From contig JBMNLP010000001.1 of NCBI GenBank assembly GCA_050952845.1, positions 2,418,001-2,482,000 on the forward strand: DNA of 64,000 bases, given 5' to 3'. The stretch comes from JAGVSV01 sp050952845. Its GTDB lineage: Bacteria; Bacillota; Clostridia; Christensenellales; Aristaeellaceae. Below, in pieces: positions 60,272-64,000 of the stretch. Numbering within the stretch: the stretch's first letter is position 1; each line of letters starts with the position of its first letter. Made by a program: the position numbers and the translations under genes. The notes below the pieces were generated by a model. The model was not told where the DNA came from. It saw only the letters and a list, made by a program, of their open reading frames with translations, and made no database searches.

Positions 60272-60585
60272 ATGAAACGTTCCCGCACGCACGCAAAACC
60301 GATGCCGCGCCGCTTGCTGCCCGTACACCATGCAGTTGACCGACACCACCGTAACCACCGTAACCACCGACACCACCGACACCACGCGCGCCGGCATCTC
60401 TTCTTCTGTACGGCGGCGTATGCGCCTGAAACCCTTGTATTTCCTTGCAATACAGCGGTTTCGCCCGCGCGCCGGATGCATGAAACGTTCCCGCACACAC
60501 GCAAAACCGATGCCGCGCCGCTTGCTGCCCGTACCATGCAGTTGACCGACACCACCGTAACCACCGTAACCACGTGCGCCGGGGA
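60272..60585. repeat. Direct repeat pair with 208-base period
   Basis: The block starting ATGAAACGTTCCCGCAC at 60272 recurs at 60480 almost unchanged for about 110 bases (CAAAACCGATGCCGCGCCGC, TTGCTGCCCGTAC, then the 9-mer array). The first copy has five array units and the second three, so the array length varies between otherwise near-identical copies. Confidence 0.75.
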
Positions 60586-61124
60586 CGGCGCTTGTCATTC
60601 TCCGTTGCTCATTGGGCTGCTGTTCGTCTTCATCCGTCACTGGCGGCGGCTCATTCTGCCCCCACTTTGCTGTTTGACCGTCCCCATGCACCCAGGCAGT
60701 GCGCTAAACCTAACCACTCAATATGGAAAATATATAAAAATAAAAACGGAAACTCTGACTGTTTTTTCAGGACAGCCTTGATAGGATCATTGTACATGCT
60801 TTTGCCGATTTCTACAAGAATATTTTCGCGCTCAACTTGACATGAGGCACTACGGATGGCGGTTACAATGGTGACGGTGGTTACGGTGGTTACGGTGGTT
60901 ACGGTCAACTTGCAGGGTGGGGGCCATGACGATGCTCAATGTGTCTTTGCACGCTGCCCGGCAGCAGCGCAAAGCCACAAACCTGTTGAAAATACAGCAT
61001 CAACAGGCGCATCAGCAGCAGCGTGCGTGGTTACGATGGTGTCGGTGGTTACGGTGGTGACGGTCAACTGCACGTAGGCAGATCTATTCGCAAGCGCGCC
61101 CGTTTTGTCAGGCCCTGCCTTGCA

Positions 61125-61153
61125 GGGTGGGAGTGGGTGAGGGTGGGTGGGGG
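61125..61153 (+). repeat. G-quadruplex-type G-run block 1
   Basis: Six runs of three or more G within 29 bases, loops of one to three bases. Preceded by a CCCTGC/GCAGGG hairpin and GTTTTGTCAGG. Confidence 0.75.
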
Positions 61154-61211
61154 TCAACTGCGCATATGAAATCTGCCATGAACCTGCCTGTTTTGTCAGG
61201 CCCTGCCTACA

Positions 61212-61240
61212 GGGTGGGGGTGGGTGAGGGTGGGTGGGGG
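61212..61240 (+). repeat. G-quadruplex-type G-run block 2
   Basis: A near copy of block 1, 87 bases downstream, again preceded by GTTTTGTCAGGCCCTGCCT and followed by GTCAA; six G-runs of three or more in 29 bases. Confidence 0.75.
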
Positions 61241-61604
61241 TCAAACACAGGATAGGGACGGTGACGATGCTTGATACGCCTTTGCACGCTGCCCGGCAGC
61301 AGCACAAGGCTGCGAACCTGTTGAAAACACAGCATCAACAGGCGCATCATCAGCAGCGCACGTGATGTCGGTGGTGTCGGTGGTGTCGGTCAACTTGCAG
61401 GGTGGGGGCGGCGACGATGCCTGATGCGCTTTTGCACGCTGCCCGGCAGCAGCGCAAAGCCGCAAACTTGTTGAAAATACAGCAGATATTCGTTCGGCAG
61501 AAGCAGCGCGCGTGGTGTCGGTGGTGTCAGTGGTGTCGGTCAACTTGCAGGATTGGAGCATGGTGCATAAACCACATATACACCGTTCGCATGGGAAAGT
61601 CTCC

Positions 61605-61741
61605 CCATTGACCGCGTTGTCCTGATAGCAATGGTTCAAGCATTCTCCATACGTTGTCACATATGTCATGCCTGTGATACGCTGGCTCCATCTCATGATC
61701 TTCCTTGTAACAGATGGGGCCATAGCTCTCGTATAGACACT
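61605..61741 (-). pseudogene. IS5-family transposase, N-terminal fragment with left IS end
   Basis: Starts at 61691 with MEPAYHRHDICDNVWRMLEP and continues LLSGQRGQWGD, after which similarity to IS5 transposases stops. The terminal repeat CTCGTATAGACACT is at 61728-61741. It complements the C-terminal fragment at 47769-48168, so a once complete element of this type existed in the genome. Confidence 0.8.
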
Positions 61742-61762
61742 GCCTAACGCCATTGAACAGTT

Positions 61763-61835
61763 ATACTGACGTAAAACATTCATGCATCCAAAGGGACGAG
61801 GGATTTTGGCCTGCAGCAAGGAGCAGCCGATCATA
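61763..61835. mobile_element. Type B inverted-repeat element, partial copy
   Basis: ATACTGACGTAAAACATTCATGC, then CATCCAAAGGGACGAGGGAT, TTTGGCCTGCAGCAAGGAGCAG; matches the left 75 bases of the copy at 60131 and is then lost shortly before the stop codon of the UroD-type gene. Confidence 0.6.
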
Positions 61836-61863
61836 TTCAAGACCGGGAAAAAGCCGAAGCAGC

Positions 61864-62823
61864 TTACTGTTTTATGATTCCGTAATTAGCAATGGCTTCG
61901 TTCATTGCACGCAGCAGTACAGGATCATACGGAACAGAATGACTGGGGGCTGCAATATATCCGCCTCCATAAGCCATCTCTTCAATACGCTTACGTACCT
62001 CTGCATCAACTGTTTCCGGTGTAGCTCCAGGATAATTTAGTACATGCTGGCTGTCTATGCCGCCAATGAAACAGATTTTATCGCCGTATTCACGCTTCAG
62101 TCGCGCCAAATCATTACACGGCTGGCATGGATTGAACATCTGAGCACCCATTTCCACCATATCCCCGAAAATCAATTCAATCTTGCCGCAGGAATGCTGA
62201 TTGATCATCACGCCCAGTCGCTTCATGCAATCATAAATCCGCTTTGTCTCAGCGCCTATTGTTTCGCGCCAGATATCTGCAGGCATAAACAAATTGTCCT
62301 GAGTTCCCCAGTCGTCACCATACCAGATCAGATCGGGTTTACAGGCGCACACATAGCGTTCAATCAGTTCGATCTTGTAATCAGCCAGCACATGCAGAAG
62401 GGCTTTCATCTCCTCAGTTTCCGTCAGATAACAGATCAGCGCTTCCTCCATGCCCAGCAGCAGATAGCTTCGTTCGAACAAGCCCATTTCCACAAAACCC
62501 ATCACCAAATGCTCGCTGCGGTCGATCTCATCCGCCCGCTTTTTCAACGCATCCCAGTCCACGGCATCGAGATCCGGCAAACGCAGCTGCTCTCGCCACA
62601 GGGAGATATCCGTAATAGTATGTCCGTTGTGCGCCGGATAGGTGCCCCCTTCTGCTTTGGGATCAAAGTCCCACATGACGCCGAATACATCAGGCCCGGC
62701 AGCAGCAGGGCGTTCCGCAAGCGGGCTCGGCAATGTAATGACCGATTCCATGCCATTCGGAACCCATTGCGGATTCTCGCGCCTGATCGTACGCAGTAAA
62801 TTCTCCTTCTTGCTGATAGTCAT
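61864..62823 (-). CDS. Uroporphyrinogen decarboxylase superfamily protein (MtaA-like group)
   Basis: A 319-residue UroD-fold protein, shorter than the one at 34923 and of a different subgroup. It carries VMINQHSCGKIELIFGDMVE, an H-x-C-G as in the zinc site of corrinoid/CoM methyltransferases, then QMFNPCQPCNDLARLKREYG and FIGGIDSQHVLNYPGATPE; the third ligand position near the C-terminus reads APSHSVPYDP, with Ser/His rather than Cys. It lacks HemE arginine motifs. Probably a methyltransferase-like or unknown activity on a sugar-derived compound. It follows a beta-propeller glycosidase gene on the same strand. AAAGGAT ribosome site. Confidence 0.78.
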   Translation of the reverse strand: MTISKKENLLRTIRRENPQWVPNGMESVITLPSPLAERPAAAGPDVFGVMWDFDPKAEGGTYPAHNGHTITDISLWREQLRLPDLDAVDWDALKKRADEIDRSEHLVMGFVEMGLFERSYLLLGMEEALICYLTETEEMKALLHVLADYKIELIERYVCACKPDLIWYGDDWGTQDNLFMPADIWRETIGAETKRIYDCMKRLGVMINQHSCGKIELIFGDMVEMGAQMFNPCQPCNDLARLKREYGDKICFIGGIDSQHVLNYPGATPETVDAEVRKRIEEMAYGGGYIAAPSHSVPYDPVLLRAMNEAIANYGIIKQ

Positions 62824-62889
62824 TTCAATCCTTTAAGAGATGTTTGATCAAACCAGATGCACGTTGTTCATTCATATGCCACTGAACAG

Positions 62890-63897
62890 TTAATACCACG
62901 GGTGTGACCGCGCGACGCTGATGCATCGATATTCATCAGAGAAGTTCTTCGCGCGATCGCCTTCCCGGTAAGGACGGCAAGCACAATAAAAGTGGTAAAG
63001 CATGTTGTTGTGGTAGAAAATGCCAGGCTTGTGGGCGTAGCGCGTATCAATGTCCTTTCCAGCGCCGGTTGTCAGGATAGGTGCAGGAAACTTGCGCCAG
63101 TTATATAAATCCTTGCTTACAGCAATGCCGTCCATCGCCTGCTTTCCGTTGTAGCCATAGTAAAACATGACCCATTGCTTTTCCCTGCTGTCGTATGCTA
63201 CCCAGGGATCGCTCGCAAAGGTTTCATCCCATGCTCCCCTCGTAACCGGCAATACAGGGTTGCCGTGATATCGATGCCAATGCAGCATGTCGGTGGATGT
63301 TGCCATGCCAGTCTGCTCAAGCCATCCCCCTTCCCCATCCCCGTTTTTAGCATTGTAATACATAAAGTACTTGCCATCGTGCTCCAGGACACAACACTTG
63401 TAAAGGCCGCCTCTCTCCCACGGATCGCCATCCCGATATGAAAATACTGGATTGCCCACAAATGTCCAACTCATGAGCGACTCGTCGTCAGTATAAGCTA
63501 CGCCAATTTCAGCGCCGCCTGCCTCATATCCCTCCCGAGGATAGGCATGATAGAACATCCAATACTTGCCATCTACCTTTTTCAGTGTTTGCTCACCATA
63601 AAGGTCATTATCGCGTAAAATCCACGTTGCTGCCATACCAACCTGATCCCACGCCAAATTGCTGCCGCGTTTCAGTATAATACCTTGTGGCTCCCAATGG
63701 ACCAAATCCTCAGAAATCGCCATGCCTGTTTGATACCCAACGCCATCAAACCCAATATATGTCATGTAAAACTTGTCATGATGCCTGAACGGATAACAAC
63801 AATCGACAGCCTTGCTGTCAAACATGCCTTCAACACCCGAGCCTTCCAATACAGGCTTCTGCAACTTAAACGGTGTGATCAAATGGTTAATTCTCAT
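62890..63897 (-). CDS. Five-bladed beta-propeller glycosidase (GH43/GH130-like)
   Basis: A 335-residue cytoplasmic protein with repeated blades, each with a D/E-G-x-Y/W-x-M/F-F/Y-Y pattern: HHDKFYMTYIGFDGVGYQTG, VDGKYWMFYHAYPREGYEAG, HDGKYFMYYNAKNGDGEGGW, EKQWVMFYYGYNGKQAMDGI, HNNMLYHFYCACRPY. This fits GH43-like hydrolases or GH130-like phosphorylases; which of the two cannot be decided here. The ATG at 63897 follows GAAGGAG by about ten bases. Upstream gene of the UroD-type gene at 61864. Confidence 0.72.
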   Translation of the reverse strand: MRINHLITPFKLQKPVLEGSGVEGMFDSKAVDCCYPFRHHDKFYMTYIGFDGVGYQTGMAISEDLVHWEPQGIILKRGSNLAWDQVGMAATWILRDNDLYGEQTLKKVDGKYWMFYHAYPREGYEAGGAEIGVAYTDDESLMSWTFVGNPVFSYRDGDPWERGGLYKCCVLEHDGKYFMYYNAKNGDGEGGWLEQTGMATSTDMLHWHRYHGNPVLPVTRGAWDETFASDPWVAYDSREKQWVMFYYGYNGKQAMDGIAVSKDLYNWRKFPAPILTTGAGKDIDTRYAHKPGIFYHNNMLYHFYCACRPYREGDRAKNFSDEYRCISVARSHPWY

Positions 63898-63985
63898 TGG
63901 CAATCATCTCCTTCGCTTTAGTTATATAAAATTAAAGCGCGTTTGTAAAGTGATATTCCCGTGCTCAGCTTGATATCCTGCGCAG

Positions 63986-64000
63986 TTCATACCAACGTAA
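63986..64000 (+). mobile_element. Start of another type B element at the window edge
   Basis: TTCATACCAACGTAA matches the left end of type B elements; the rest lies outside the window. The 63904-63985 stretch before it is AT-rich leader of the glycosidase gene. Confidence 0.4.

Larger units (their letters stand above)
60272..61552. repeat. Repeat island: 9-base minisatellite arrays, hairpin units and G-rich runs
   Basis: No gene can be supported in 59974-61863. Six arrays of a degenerate 9-mer lie at 60339-60383 and 60545-60571 (ACCG-A/T-A-C/A-ACC orientation) and at 60861-60905, 61029-61064, 61364-61390 and 61513-61539 (GGTKDCGGT orientation). Each abuts CAACT(T)GCA, in matching orientation. 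Between arrays, a unit of about 90 bases with two hairpins occurs at about 60946, 61273 and 61430, and two G-rich blocks occur at 61125-61153 and 61212-61240. Open frames across it are repeat artefacts. Confidence 0.8.

Noticed and set aside
60861..61540. CRISPR array
   Set aside because: Repeats are 9-mers in direct tandem with no unique spacers of constant length, and no cas genes are near.
60248..61840. Gly-Tyr or Thr-Asp-Thr repeat peptides readable in the repeat island on both strands
   Set aside because: They come from the 9-base minisatellite being a multiple of three; no start sites with ribosome signals and stops interrupt every unit.

Overview
The window looks like a chromosome segment of an anaerobic, rather GC-rich member of the Clostridia (Bacillota). 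Supporting this are strong AGGAGG ribosome binding sites, TTGACA/TATAAT-type promoters, ECF-type S components (QueT, Gx family), an S-layer-homology-tagged protease, and many dispersed intergenic repeats of a kind seen in gut Clostridia. No rRNA or tRNA gene was recognised. The family-level placement is inference.

Layout. 1-3.4 kb: housekeeping genes (nrdR tail, YfbR-like 5'-nucleotidase, prolyl-tRNA editing protein, rarA, nitroreductase). 3.4-7.1 kb: a heterodimeric ABC exporter. 7.5-11.5 kb: a ChvE/GguA/GguB-type monosaccharide ABC importer. 11.6-16.3 kb: a secreted SH3/peptidoglycan-binding protein, an exported FMN-binding flavoprotein reductase, and two S-component-like membrane proteins. 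16.3-18.7 kb: glycogen phosphorylase. 18.9-22.1 kb: a Fur/Zur-type regulator with a perfect operator, followed by a zinc/manganese ABC importer. 22.2-25.8 kb: a very large secreted M16C protease with C-terminal SLH-like repeats. 26-31.5 kb: a DUF4838-like protein, a cobalamin adenosyltransferase and a second heterodimeric ABC exporter. 32.3-43.8 kb: a carbohydrate region with three Gfo/Idh/MocA proteins (one broken by an internal deletion), an amidohydrolase, a GH172-type enzyme, two toroid-type putative glycosidases, a sugar isomerase and a UroD-superfamily protein. A second UroD/glycosidase pair closes the window at 61.9-63.9 kb.

The accessory part is 43.9-61.8 kb. It holds (i) a tandem duplication of a 2.5-kb gene for an exported protein. 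The two copies are almost identical except for a C-terminal segment rich in amino-acid changes, and one copy has lost the lipobox cysteine. IS5-family fragments lie at the copy boundaries. (ii) A compact capsid plus lysis gene set (portal, scaffold, N4-gp56-like major capsid protein, connector, endolysin, holin) with no terminase or tail tape-measure gene. (iii) An ABC-2 exporter operon transcribed divergently from it across three 10-bp direct repeats. (iv) A 1.9-kb gene-free repeat island with six arrays of a 9-bp minisatellite, hairpin units and two long G-quadruplex-type runs.

Two dispersed inverted-repeat element families (A and B below) occupy intergenic positions and share an internal core. 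The strongest candidates for something undescribed are the duplicated exported protein with its variable C-terminus, the terminase-less capsid/lysis cassette and the repeat island.
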